6,955 nt of DNA, taken from assembly GCA_938044055.1 (NCBI GenBank), contig CALIQO010000188.1, positions 1 through 6,955 of the forward strand. Direction: 5' to 3'. The notes beneath the pieces are model-generated. The model saw only the letters and a list, made by a program, of their open reading frames with translations, did not search any database and was not told the origin of the DNA. The position numbers and the translations under genes are program-made. Source of the stretch: an uncultured Saprospiraceae bacterium (lineage in GTDB: Bacteria; Bacteroidota; Bacteroidia; Chitinophagales; Saprospiraceae). Below are positions 1 through 6,299 of this stretch, one piece after another (positions within the stretch are counted from its first letter, which is position 1; each line of letters starts with the position of its first letter).

Positions 1-237
1 ATAGTCGATGTAAGAGGAATAGGGCTTTTTCTGGGTATTGAGTTTTGCAAGGGCGAAGATCCGCTTCCTGAATTAGCAAGTAGGGTAGTAGAATACATGA
101 AGGAATATAAAATCTTATTGAGTACAGATGGACCTTACGAGAATGTTATAAAAATTAAACCTCCTATGGTAATCACTGAGTCTGATGTAGATACTACGTT
201 ACATTTTCTATCTAAGGTGTTGAAGCGGTTGAGTTAG
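1..237 (+). CDS. Class III PLP-dependent aminotransferase-fold enzyme, C-terminal end (5' partial)
   Basis: Frame 1 is open from the window edge to a TAG at 235-237, giving 78 residues. The piece begins with VRGIGLFLGIEF, the usual small-domain entry of fold-type I class III aminotransferases. It then has a helix (ELASRVVEYMKEYKILL), followed by STDGPYENVIKIKPPMVIT and a final helix. The STDGP...N-hydrophobic-K-KPPM stretch resembles the tail of the AGXT2L / ethanolamine-phosphate phospho-lyase branch, which removes phosphate and ammonia from phosphoethanolamine or 5-phosphohydroxylysine using PLP. In many bacteria this domain is the last part of a longer protein carrying kinase and M23 peptidase domains, but that cannot be seen here because the active-site lysine and everything upstream lie outside the window. 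The class III family is fairly sure; the phospho-lyase branch is a recognition-based inference. Its stop codon overlaps the end of the convergent metZ-like gene. Confidence 0.75.
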   Translation: MVDVRGIGLFLGIEFCKGEDPLPELASRVVEYMKEYKILLSTDGPYENVIKIKPPMVITESDVDTTLHFLSKVLKRLS

Positions 238-1397
238 ATCTTGTCTAAAGCCTGGGTTATTTCATCAAGAATATCATCTTTATCTTCAAGACCTACACTT
301 ACCCTTATCAATCCAGGTGTGATCCCGACCATAAGGCGCTGCTCTTCAGTCAGCTTAGAGTGAGTAGTTGAAGCAGGATGGGTGACAATGGTTCTTGTAT
401 CCCCTAAGTTAGCAGATAAAGAAAGCCACTTGATATTGTCAAGGAAGTTTCTGCCTGCATCTAGTCCTCCTTTTAATTCAAATGTTATAAGACCTCCTCC
501 TTGCGACATCTGCTTCTTAGCAATTTCATGTCCTGGATGTGAAGAAAGAAAAGGGTAGCTAACCTTACTTATATTAGGGTGGTTATGAAGAGACAGTGCT
601 AGATCATGGGCATTGCTACAATGTCTGTCCATACGGACATGCAGTGTTTCTAAGCTTTTACTCAGGATCCAGGCATTAAAAGGAGATAGTGTAGGGCCTG
701 CGTTTCGCAAGAACCCTTTCATTTTTTCTATCAGTTCAGCTGTAGAAACAATCAATCCTCCGAGAACCCGTCCTTGACCATCGATAAATTTTGTTGCTGA
801 ATGAATAATAATATCGGCTCCGAATTCAATCGGTCTCTGGAGATAAGGGGTTGCAAAACAATTATCAACAACAAGTAGAACACCTCTGGCTTTGCATATT
901 GTTGCTATCTTTTCTAGATCGAGAATGACAAGTCCTGGATTGGAGGGAGTCTCTATGTACACAAGCTTGGTTTCTGGACGGATCATTGCATCCCAACTAT
1001 CCAAGTTTTCAGGATCAGCATAATCATAACTGATCTTCCACTTATCGAGGTAGTTCTCAGTTATTCTAAACGTAGAAGCGAAAACTGCTCGAGACATTAA
1101 GATGTGGTCGCCACTAGCCAGCAATGCTGCGAATGTTGTGAATATGGCAGCCATTCCGGATGCTGTAGCTAAACCTTCTTCGCCACCTTCTAAGGCAGCA
1201 ATTTTTAATTCTAATTCCCTGACAGATGGATTCGTAAAACGACTATAGATATTGCCTTCTTCTTCTCCAGCGAACTTAGCCCTCATGTCTTCCGCATTTT
1301 CAAATACGAATGAAGAAGTAGGAAAAAGTGGAGTGGAATGTTCTAAATGCTGGGTTTTGTCGGTTTGAATACGGATTGCCTTCGTTCCGAATTTCAT
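234..1397 (-). CDS. metZ: Trans-sulfuration family PLP enzyme, probable O-succinylhomoserine sulfhydrylase
   Basis: This 387-residue protein has the full length of the Cys/Met metabolism PLP enzyme family. Visible family marks are YSRFTNPS (51-58; Tyr51 and Arg53 normally bind the PLP phosphate of the neighbouring subunit), SGMAA (80-84), ETPSNP (149-154), VVDNCFATP (176-184; Asp178 for the PLP pyridine nitrogen), SATKF (200-204; Lys203 the Schiff-base lysine), and HPASTTHS followed by RVSVGLED near the C-terminus. GQGRVLGG directly after the PLP lysine is characteristic of MetZ, which makes homocysteine from O-succinylhomoserine and sulfide in the cytoplasm. Cystathionine gamma-synthase or O-acetylhomoserine sulfhydrylase activity cannot be ruled out from sequence alone. 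The ATG at 1397 overlaps the TGA of the upstream OsmC-family gene by 4 bp (ATGA), so translation is probably coupled. At its end it overlaps the convergent aminotransferase-fold gene by 4 bp. No key residue is missing. Confidence 0.9.
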   Translation of the reverse strand: MKFGTKAIRIQTDKTQHLEHSTPLFPTSSFVFENAEDMRAKFAGEEEGNIYSRFTNPSVRELELKIAALEGGEEGLATASGMAAIFTTFAALLASGDHILMSRAVFASTFRITENYLDKWKISYDYADPENLDSWDAMIRPETKLVYIETPSNPGLVILDLEKIATICKARGVLLVVDNCFATPYLQRPIEFGADIIIHSATKFIDGQGRVLGGLIVSTAELIEKMKGFLRNAGPTLSPFNAWILSKSLETLHVRMDRHCSNAHDLALSLHNHPNISKVSYPFLSSHPGHEIAKKQMSQGGGLITFELKGGLDAGRNFLDNIKWLSLSANLGDTRTIVTHPASTTHSKLTEEQRLMVGITPGLIRVSVGLEDKDDILDEITQALDKI

Positions 1398-1801
1398 AAC
1401 TTATTCTCTAATACTTCTACGGAGTGTGTGATTTCTACAGAATGTGCAAGCATGGTAGCCACAGAACAATACTGTTCAATAGCCATGGCCGTTGCTTTTT
1501 CTACTTTTTCAGGTTTCAATTCGTTGCCATAAACCTTATAATGGATGTGAACCTTGTTAAATACTCTAGGTTCTTTTTCTACGCGGTGACCTTCTACTTC
1601 TAAAAGTAAATTAGTCATGTCTTGACGCATTTTCTTAAGAAATATTTCTAAGTCTATAGCACTACAAGCTGCCATGGACATAAGAACGGACTGCATCGGC
1701 CTTACACCATCGTCTCCACCAGTAAATGACATGGTATGTCCATCGTTATTGGTACCAGTGTATCCATGCTTTTTATCGGTAGAATGTAATGTGATTTTCA
1801 T
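1394..1801 (-). CDS. OsmC family protein (YhfA-like)
   Basis: This is a 135-residue cytoplasmic protein with the typical OsmC fold length. The N-terminal beta part includes a Gly/Asp turn (SFTGGDDGVRPMQSVL, 25-40). The first conserved cysteine follows in MAACSAIDL (Cys46) at the start of the long helix. The second lies in IEQYCSVATML (Cys112). GxRPMQ-L-M-A-CS-ID is the YhfA-type version of the motif. Classical OsmC/Ohr members are thiol-dependent peroxidases that reduce organic hydroperoxides with this cysteine pair; the activity of YhfA-type members is much less clear. It is the first gene of a two-gene unit with the metZ-like gene, joined by an ATGA overlap, so a link to sulfur metabolism or thiol redox is plausible but inferred. 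The start at 1801 fits the family N-terminus (MKITL) and leaves room for the promoter candidate upstream. No clear Shine-Dalgarno sequence is seen, as is common in Bacteroidota. Confidence 0.88.
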   Translation of the reverse strand: MKITLHSTDKKHGYTGTNNDGHTMSFTGGDDGVRPMQSVLMSMAACSAIDLEIFLKKMRQDMTNLLLEVEGHRVEKEPRVFNKVHIHYKVYGNELKPEKVEKATAMAIEQYCSVATMLAHSVEITHSVEVLENKL

Positions 1802-1825
1802 AGGGAATCTAGTTTAACAAAGCCC

Positions 1826-1860
1826 CAAAAGTACTTCTTATAATTGACTATAATGCTAAA
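1826..1860 (-). promoter_or_regulatory. Candidate Bacteroidota-type promoter of the OsmC-metZ unit
   Basis: On the minus strand, TACTTTTG (1833 to 1826) matches the Bacteroidota primary-sigma -7 consensus TAnnTTTG at every fixed position. It lies about 25 nt upstream of the OsmC-family ATG. A TTTAGC at 1860-1855, 21 nt further upstream, is a partial match to the -33 TTTG element. The -7 match and its position are seen directly; function is inferred. It lies downstream of the terminator of the preceding operon, as expected for a separate transcription unit. Confidence 0.5.
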
Positions 1861-1870
1861 ATTAGGGAAT

Positions 1871-1903
1871 AAAAAAGAGGTTGTTTCATTCGAAACAACC
1901 TCT
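1871..1903 (-). terminator. Intrinsic terminator of the sigma factor-lipoprotein operon
   Basis: Bases 1876-1887 (AGAGGTTGTTTC) pair perfectly with 1892-1903 (GAAACAACCTCT), forming a 12-bp stem with a 4-nt loop. On the minus strand the hairpin is followed at once by six Ts (the A-run at 1871-1876; the last A also belongs to the stem). It lies about 30 nt past the stop codon of the lipoprotein gene at 1935. The reverse orientation has no T-run, so it acts one way. It separates the sigma operon from the OsmC-metZ unit. Confidence 0.9.
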
Positions 1904-1934
1904 ACTCCCATTTACGAATAAAAATACAAATTCT

Positions 1935-2891
1935 CTATAATGAGTCCAGTATGGACTTTATTTCATCTATTGGTTTCTCTGTGGGAACTATCGAAACCAA
2001 TGTATTGTCAACAACGGTGGTCTGTTCTATGGCAAAATGGTAGAGTTCTTCTCCTTGTATAGATATGACTATTATGGTGATTTCCCATCCTTTGGGGACA
2101 GACGCATAGGGTTCACAGAAAAGGCCTGTCTCTTTATCATAATCTAGAGATACCGCCACTTTTTCTTCCTTATTTATGAAATAAACCAGCGTGTTCCTAG
2201 AAGTATATAGTGTCGTATCTAGTTCTACACATACACTGGTTTTATCCTCTTCAGGAATATCGTTGTACTTGTCTATGTTAATCCATTCGAATTTTTCCGG
2301 CAGCAGCTGATATCCGAAGTCAATAATAATCTGACTGTCAACTTCATACGTCCATTCATTAATGAACATGGCCTGTCTTTCTGGTTCGTCGTTCCAGATT
2401 ACCTCCCCTTCATCGTTTTCAGCGCCATAAAATAGCTGCATATTTCCATCAGGTGAGTCATCTGCCACAAAAAATGAAAAGCTTTTATTATCCTTTATAT
2501 AAAGGTCTTTACCATTCTGTGTGGCATTGATGTAAAATTCACCATCGGTGGATAGGTAATCGCTAGAAGTCATGGTAGGTTTACCATACTTTACCATTTT
2601 ACCAAGCGTCTGAATTTCTATGATTTCTAACTGGATGTCTCCAGTGACAAGGTTTCCATTTCCATCTACTAGGATGCCTTGACTTATTTCGAGGACATTT
2701 CCATTCTCTGTAAGAATGAGAATGTCATTATCCGCACTTTTATTAAACACCTGCGGCTCTAAGGGTACATCATTGCTCCATTGAGAAATGTCAAATTGAG
2801 ATTCCGTAGGTGTAAATATTTCAGAATCTTTTCCGCAAGAAACTATTAGGATCATCATTAATGCAAAGCTGAATAGCATTACTTTTTTCAT
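1935..2891 (-). CDS. Bacteroidota-type lipoprotein of unknown function, third gene of the ECF sigma operon
   Basis: From the ATG at 2891 this is a 318-residue protein with a clear SPII signal: MKKVMLFSFALMMILIVSC followed by GKDS. Cys19 is the predicted lipidated residue, so the mature protein is membrane-attached, in the outer or inner membrane. In-frame ATGs at 2909 and 2945 would only add a polar stretch before the signal peptide, so 2891 is preferred. Residues about 56-142 form a beta-rich unit (VLVDGNGN-type turn, then TGDIQLEIIEIQ and GEFYINATQNGKDLYI) like a domain seen in many Bacteroidota surface lipoproteins. A WINIDKYND motif (from about 203) resembles the W-I-N-x-D-[RK] motif of the same kind of protein. 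Two later cysteines (221 and 259) could form a disulfide. I recognise no enzyme domain. It is co-directional with the beta-barrel gene, 81 nt downstream of its stop, and ends just before a strong terminator, so it probably belongs to the sigma operon. Its role as ligand, sensor partner or target is unknown. Confidence 0.8.
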   Translation of the reverse strand: MKKVMLFSFALMMILIVSCGKDSEIFTPTESQFDISQWSNDVPLEPQVFNKSADNDILILTENGNVLEISQGILVDGNGNLVTGDIQLEIIEIQTLGKMVKYGKPTMTSSDYLSTDGEFYINATQNGKDLYIKDNKSFSFFVADDSPDGNMQLFYGAENDEGEVIWNDEPERQAMFINEWTYEVDSQIIIDFGYQLLPEKFEWINIDKYNDIPEEDKTSVCVELDTTLYTSRNTLVYFINKEEKVAVSLDYDKETGLFCEPYASVPKGWEITIIVISIQGEELYHFAIEQTTVVDNTLVSIVPTEKPIDEIKSILDSL

Positions 2892-2972
2892 GTTTTTACT
2901 AATTTGCATTAATTGAATGTTTGTTTTCTTTTTTAAGAGATACATTGTAATTCGTTATCGTTGCCTTGACTA

Positions 2973-4364
2973 TTAAAATTTATATCTGAGACCTGTTATA
3001 AGTCCTATTCTCGTATATCTCTGGTCAAGAGAATAGCTGTCTAGGGTAAGTGTTTTAAGGTTATAAGTCATATTAGGCTCTAGGATTATATCGAATGTAT
3101 CATTCCATACATAATGGAATCCTGCACCTAAGTAGAGGCTCACGCCTGCGGTGGCAGAGTATACATCTACGCGTTCTTGAGTAGGGCCATTTCCGAACCA
3201 CATAGGGTCTCCACTACTGTCTAGGATTCTTCCTTTCTTAGAGAAGGTTACATTAAACAATGCACCAGCATTAACTTCTGCATACCACCTTCCATTTAGG
3301 TTGATAGAATAAGAGGCAAGCAATGGTATATCGAATGTTTTTAACCTATTAAAAGTTGTAATTTCATTCGTTCCAGGTATTTCAACACGGCTGGTATCGC
3401 TGACAACTGTCTGCATACCATCAACTAGTATCGTATCAATGGTGATAACTGTTCTAATCATGGTGGCATCTGGATCTATGAATGAAAATTTCTCATTGAT
3501 CTGTCCGTAGTTAAAACCTGTTTTTAAACCTAAGCCACTCGGCATTATAAAACTTAGCCTTGCTCCTGCAGAAAAAGAATATAGCGCGGATTCTGTCCTA
3601 TTCCGGTCATCAACATAGTCGGTAAATTCACTTGATTTACTAGATAATGATCTCAATCCATACTCGTGATTCCAGTATATGTCTGCATATAAGCCCAGCT
3701 TGTCTTCATAGAAAGATGGGCATTCAGGATCTTCTAGTGTTTCGAAAAAATACGCTCGATCGGTATCTAATAGAGCATTAAGTTTAGATATTTTACGGAC
3801 ATTAATCGATTGTCGTTTTACAATAGGCGTGGAAGTAGAGGTGGACTCGAAATTGATTTCATCTGTTACAAAATGATCTTCTGTGGGTATGGTTTCTGTG
3901 GCCGAACTGGAAGGTGTGGCATTATAAGTTGTGTTTCTTACTGAAGAAAGATTTACGATAGGTGTATCTCTGAACTTGACCGAAGCTGGGTCTTTTTTCG
4001 CTTCCGCAAATGATCCATTACTAACCTCATCGGAATATACAACCTCAGTATCCATATCGGTATTCTCCTTTTTCTCGATCGGGATGGGTAACAATATGTT
4101 ACCATCTTCTTTAGGAGAAATATTTTGATCAGGTATCACTTCTGACAACGTAGAAGAACCTAAATCTGTACTGCTTCCACTTAGATTAAGAGACGACACT
4201 CCATACATGGCGAGTAATAGTACCCCTATAAGTAAGAGTAAGAATACAGGTCGATTGCCTTTCTTCTCTGGCGGAAGTTGTTCTGAAATTCTTGACCAAA
4301 GGTCTGCAGGATATTCTGCATCCATGTGGTATAGTTTTTCTCGTATGATATGATCACTACTCAT
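2973..4364 (-). CDS. Anti-sigma-like transmembrane protein with a C-terminal PorT-like beta-barrel domain
   Basis: This 463-residue protein has four visible parts. Residues 1-36 are a cytoplasmic head with the PADLWSRISEQL motif common in Bacteroidota proteins encoded beside ECF sigma factors. Residues about 39-57 are one hydrophobic helix (FLLLLIGVLLLAMYGV) preceded by KKGNR, so the N-terminus should be inside. Residues about 60-220 are a Ser/Thr/Asp/Glu-rich, probably unstructured linker. Residues about 221-463 show alternating amphipathic strands (LGLYADIYWN, SFSAGARLSF, LGLKTGFNYG, IPLLASYSIN, WYAEVNAGALF, ATAGVSLYLGAGFHYVW) and end in GLITGLRYKF, with the terminal Phe typical of outer membrane barrels. 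The barrel part resembles the PorT / OMP_b-brl group. Its ATG overlaps the sigma factor stop codon (TAATG), suggesting coupled translation and a joint function. Control of the sigma factor by the short head is inferred; no zinc-binding (ZAS) motif is present. Whether the barrel really inserts in the outer membrane is open. Confidence 0.8.
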   Translation of the reverse strand: MSSDHIIREKLYHMDAEYPADLWSRISEQLPPEKKGNRPVFLLLLIGVLLLAMYGVSSLNLSGSSTDLGSSTLSEVIPDQNISPKEDGNILLPIPIEKKENTDMDTEVVYSDEVSNGSFAEAKKDPASVKFRDTPIVNLSSVRNTTYNATPSSSATETIPTEDHFVTDEINFESTSTSTPIVKRQSINVRKISKLNALLDTDRAYFFETLEDPECPSFYEDKLGLYADIYWNHEYGLRSLSSKSSEFTDYVDDRNRTESALYSFSAGARLSFIMPSGLGLKTGFNYGQINEKFSFIDPDATMIRTVITIDTILVDGMQTVVSDTSRVEIPGTNEITTFNRLKTFDIPLLASYSINLNGRWYAEVNAGALFNVTFSKKGRILDSSGDPMWFGNGPTQERVDVYSATAGVSLYLGAGFHYVWNDTFDIILEPNMTYNLKTLTLDSYSLDQRYTRIGLITGLRYKF

Positions 4365-4912
4365 TATACTGCGATCTTTTGTTTTTCTAAAATAATTTTT
4401 TGAAGCATCTTTCTGGCTTTAGCTAGTTGCGAACGAGACGTAGACTCTCCTATATTTAATTGTTTTCCTATTTCTCTGTGGTTATAACCTTCTACGACGA
4501 ATAAGTTGAAGACTGTTCTGTATCCATGAGGAAGTAAAACAAGGTAACTCAGGATTTCTTGAGCACTTAAGTCACTTACAATATCTGCTTGATCCATGCG
4601 CTGATCTGGTAGATCTCTTCCGATGAGCTCATGTGAGAACGATTTTTTATTAACTGTCCTTAAGGATGCATTGACGATGACTCTCCTCATCCAACTCTCA
4701 AGTGAGCTATCGTGCTTAAACGTGTCTAGGTATTTAAATACACGTATAAAACCATCTTGCATCATATCTTCCGCTTCTTGTCTATGCCTTGCATACCGCA
4801 TACATACACCCATCATCTTGCCTGCATAACGCTGGAATAACTGTTGCTGAGCACGCCGCTTTCCGGATATGCATTCAGCAATAAGTTGTTTTTCATCTAG
4901 GTAATTCGACAT
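4364..4912 (-). CDS. ECF-type RNA polymerase sigma factor (sigma-70 family)
   Basis: This 182-residue protein has the two-domain build of ECF sigma factors. Region 2 is at about 21-88: LFQRYAGKMMGVCMRYARH, then the acidic EAEDMMQDGFIRVFKYLDTF segment that contacts core polymerase and opens the -10 element, then SLESWMRRVIVNASL. Region 4 is at about 118-172, with a helix-turn-helix around YNHREIGKQLNIGESTSRSQ for the -35 element and LAKARKMLQK as the closing helix. A linker of about 30 residues joins them. There is no extra C-terminal SnoaL-like domain. It is the first gene of an operon with the beta-barrel protein (1-nt TAATG overlap) and a lipoprotein. The start at 4912 is supported by AAAGGAAG 9 nt upstream. 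It should direct transcription of an unknown regulon, possibly including its own operon; I found no recognisable ECF promoter motif upstream. Confidence 0.93.
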   Translation of the reverse strand: MSNYLDEKQLIAECISGKRRAQQQLFQRYAGKMMGVCMRYARHRQEAEDMMQDGFIRVFKYLDTFKHDSSLESWMRRVIVNASLRTVNKKSFSHELIGRDLPDQRMDQADIVSDLSAQEILSYLVLLPHGYRTVFNLFVVEGYNHREIGKQLNIGESTSRSQLAKARKMLQKIILEKQKIAV

Positions 4913-4921
4913 GGGTATCTG

Positions 4922-4929
4922 CTTCCTTT
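4922..4929 (-). promoter_or_regulatory. Shine-Dalgarno-like site of the ECF sigma gene
   Basis: AAAGGAAG on the minus strand, 9 nt before the ATG at 4912. It is the clearest ribosome binding site in the window and supports that start codon. The other genes here have little or no purine-rich leader complementarity, as is usual in Bacteroidota. Confidence 0.55.
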
Positions 4930-5002
4930 CGATAATAACTATTAATATAGCTTATCTATTACGTCAGATACACTATAACCTACAATTGCTGCTTGGAAAC
5001 AG

Positions 5003-5037
5003 TAAAAAAAATAAAAGAATGGAGGGAAGGCGCCCTT
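5003..5037 (-). terminator. Possible weak terminator after the helical repeat protein gene
   Basis: On the minus strand, AAGG-GCG-CCTT (5037-5027) can form a 4-bp stem with a 3-nt loop; an AGGG/CCCT pairing (5036-5033 with 5026-5023) is an alternative. A T-rich run (TTTTATTTTTTTT) follows at 5016-5004. The stem is short and the gap before the Ts is about 10 nt, so this is much weaker than the terminator at 1871-1903. It sits 17 nt past the stop codon at 5054, where a terminator would be expected. Confidence 0.3.
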
Positions 5038-5053
5038 TTAGCCCTAAAAATGG

Positions 5054-6067
5054 CTACTCTTCTTCTGAAATAATGGCGTCATCTATGAGTTCGTTTCCAT
5101 CGCCATCGTGATCTGTAAATCCAGCGGCTGCAGAAATGTCGACTGGAGGAATAGGATCTGCAGGTGCATCAACTATGGTAGTCATGCCTTCTGTAACTGC
5201 ATCATAATCTCCTTCTGCATACTTTGCTGCTTTCGCAAAAAAGTCATCCGTGCCTTCTAGTAATGATCCACCTGCATCTAAGGTGTCATCGGCAAAATCT
5301 TTTTTGGGCTTGGCTGCTTCTTCTTTCGCGAATTCCTCGGCTTTCTGCATGGTTTCATCCAATTTCTCTCCGAGACGATCGGTAACTTCCTTAGCTCTTT
5401 CTACAACATCGTCTTTTATGTCAAGGGCTTTTTCACCTATTTTTTCAGCCAGATCTTTTCCCTTATCTAGAGCTTCTCCTGAAGCTCCGATGACTTTTCC
5501 TCCTACATTTTCTGCAATGCCTTGCGCACTAGAAAGGGTATCTTTTCCTGCTTGAATCGTTTTCTCTCCGACTTTCTCAGTAAGAGATTGAGTTTTACCA
5601 AGCGCACTAGAACCTGTATCAATCACTTTGCTTCCTATGGATTCTGTGGCACTCTTGGCCTTGTCTACTATCCCGCCTGTAGAATCTATAACTTTAGATC
5701 CTACATCCGAGGCAATATCCTTAGCCTTGTCCGCAAGACTTTCTGTTTTGTCTAGTACTTTTTTTCCTAAACCTTCAGTGATGTCTCCCGCTTTCTTAGC
5801 TATATCACTTTCTGTGATGGCATCTACTGTATCGTCTATAAGGTCCTTCCCTTTTTCGAATAGATCTCCTGCTTTTTCCGTTACTGCATCTCTCAATCCA
5901 CTTGTTTTTTCCATAAGTGTGCTACCGGCATCACTGGCCATATCCATCGCACCATCGGTAATATCCTCAGCTTTATCCTTAACGAATTCGCCCGTTTTTT
6001 CCATTGCTGACTTAGCAACTGATTTTTTTACAAATAATAATCTTTTTAATTCACTTAGAAAACCCAT
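5054..6067 (-). CDS. Helical repeat protein, LEA/apolipoprotein-like, with EF-hand-like acidic tail
   Basis: From the ATG at 6067 this is a 337-residue protein with no signal peptide, so it is probably cytoplasmic. It begins MGFLSELKRLLFVKK, a short basic amphipathic helix. Residues about 20-250 are rich in Lys, Asp, Glu, Ala, Ser and Gly and contain no proline, cysteine or tryptophan, as expected for long amphipathic helix. Residues 102-233 are six back-to-back 22-residue repeats of the rough form xKVIDxxxxxxDKAKDxAExxG; a weaker related pattern precedes them. This resembles LEA group 3, apolipoprotein and synuclein 11/22-mer repeats, which fold on membranes or on drying. The C-terminus is acidic and includes DHDGDGNELIDD (319-330), whose spacing is close to an EF-hand calcium loop, though Glu replaces the usual hydrophobic residue at loop position 8. 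An upstream in-frame TTG at 6133 would add 22 unlike residues and is rejected. I do not recognise a named family. Stress protection or membrane binding is inferred. Confidence 0.8.
   Translation of the reverse strand: MGFLSELKRLLFVKKSVAKSAMEKTGEFVKDKAEDITDGAMDMASDAGSTLMEKTSGLRDAVTEKAGDLFEKGKDLIDDTVDAITESDIAKKAGDITEGLGKKVLDKTESLADKAKDIASDVGSKVIDSTGGIVDKAKSATESIGSKVIDTGSSALGKTQSLTEKVGEKTIQAGKDTLSSAQGIAENVGGKVIGASGEALDKGKDLAEKIGEKALDIKDDVVERAKEVTDRLGEKLDETMQKAEEFAKEEAAKPKKDFADDTLDAGGSLLEGTDDFFAKAAKYAEGDYDAVTEGMTTIVDAPADPIPPVDISAAAGFTDHDGDGNELIDDAIISEEE
5369..5764 (-). repeat. Six tandem 66-bp coding repeats (22 residues each)
   Basis: In-frame units begin KKVLDKTES, SKVIDSTGG, SKVIDTGSS, EKTIQAGKD, GKVIGASGE and EKALDIKDD. 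Each is exactly 22 codons and nearly all end in a hydrophobic residue plus Gly (DVG, SIG, KVG, NVG, KIG, RLG). A seventh, decayed unit begins EKLDETMQK. The repeats are conserved in protein pattern but quite diverged in DNA, so they are old and not a recent slippage product. Confidence 0.8.
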
Positions 6068-6257
6068 GATCCGTGCTTTTTTTAGTTTAGTGTTACAGTA
6101 AAGTATACGGGTAAACCAGAAGATAAGTTGCAATAAATGAAGTAATTTCTGCTACAACTTGTTTCTAGATTTATACGTCTGAGAATGATTTTAAAATGGA
6201 TGGATTTAATAACATATGACAAGAATTCGCGTAACTCCTTGTAATTCAGCAGTAAGC

Positions 6258-6299
6258 TCTTAATAGGATTATAAATAATACCATGAAATCTTATTAAGA
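6258..6299. repeat. 13-bp inverted repeat with 16-nt loop
   Basis: TCTTAATAGGATT (6258-6270) faces AATCTTATTAAGA (6287-6299). Twelve of 13 positions are Watson-Crick and the other is G-T, which would be a G-U pair in a plus-strand RNA. No T-run follows in either direction, so it does not look like an intrinsic terminator. It could be an operator for a dimeric regulator or an RNA hairpin. Confidence 0.6.

Noticed and set aside
1347..1532. Plus-strand reading frame over the OsmC/metZ junction
   Set aside because: It is antisense to two well-supported genes and has no family features.
2892..2945. Lipoprotein start at 2945 or 2909 instead of 2891
   Set aside because: The signal peptide with its basic n-region begins exactly at MKKVMLF (2891). 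The upstream part would place 12-18 polar residues before it.
4930..5002. Search for a promoter of the ECF sigma operon
   Set aside because: No TAnnTTTG element or convincing ECF-type -35/-10 pair was found on the minus strand upstream of 4912, so none is annotated.
5369..5764. Regular repeats considered as a CRISPR or other DNA repeat array
   Set aside because: The 66-bp period is exactly 22 codons in frame and the DNA copies are diverged. The conservation is at protein level, with no constant repeat plus unique spacer structure.
5250..6101. Several plus-strand reading frames opposite the repeat protein, up to 157 residues
   Set aside because: They are antisense shadows. The biased codon pattern of the repeats keeps stops out of the opposite strand, and their Ser/Phe-rich sequences resemble no protein.
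6098..6105. TACTTTAC as promoter of the repeat protein gene
   Set aside because: It misses the last two positions of TAnnTTTG, and the nearest upstream TTG is 25 nt away, longer than usual spacing. Too weak to annotate.
6068..6133. N-terminal extension of the repeat protein back to a TTG at 6133
   Set aside because: It uses a TTG start, adds a hydrophobic Cys/Trp-containing stretch unlike the rest of the protein, and would cover the likely leader. The ATG at 6067 gives a natural start.
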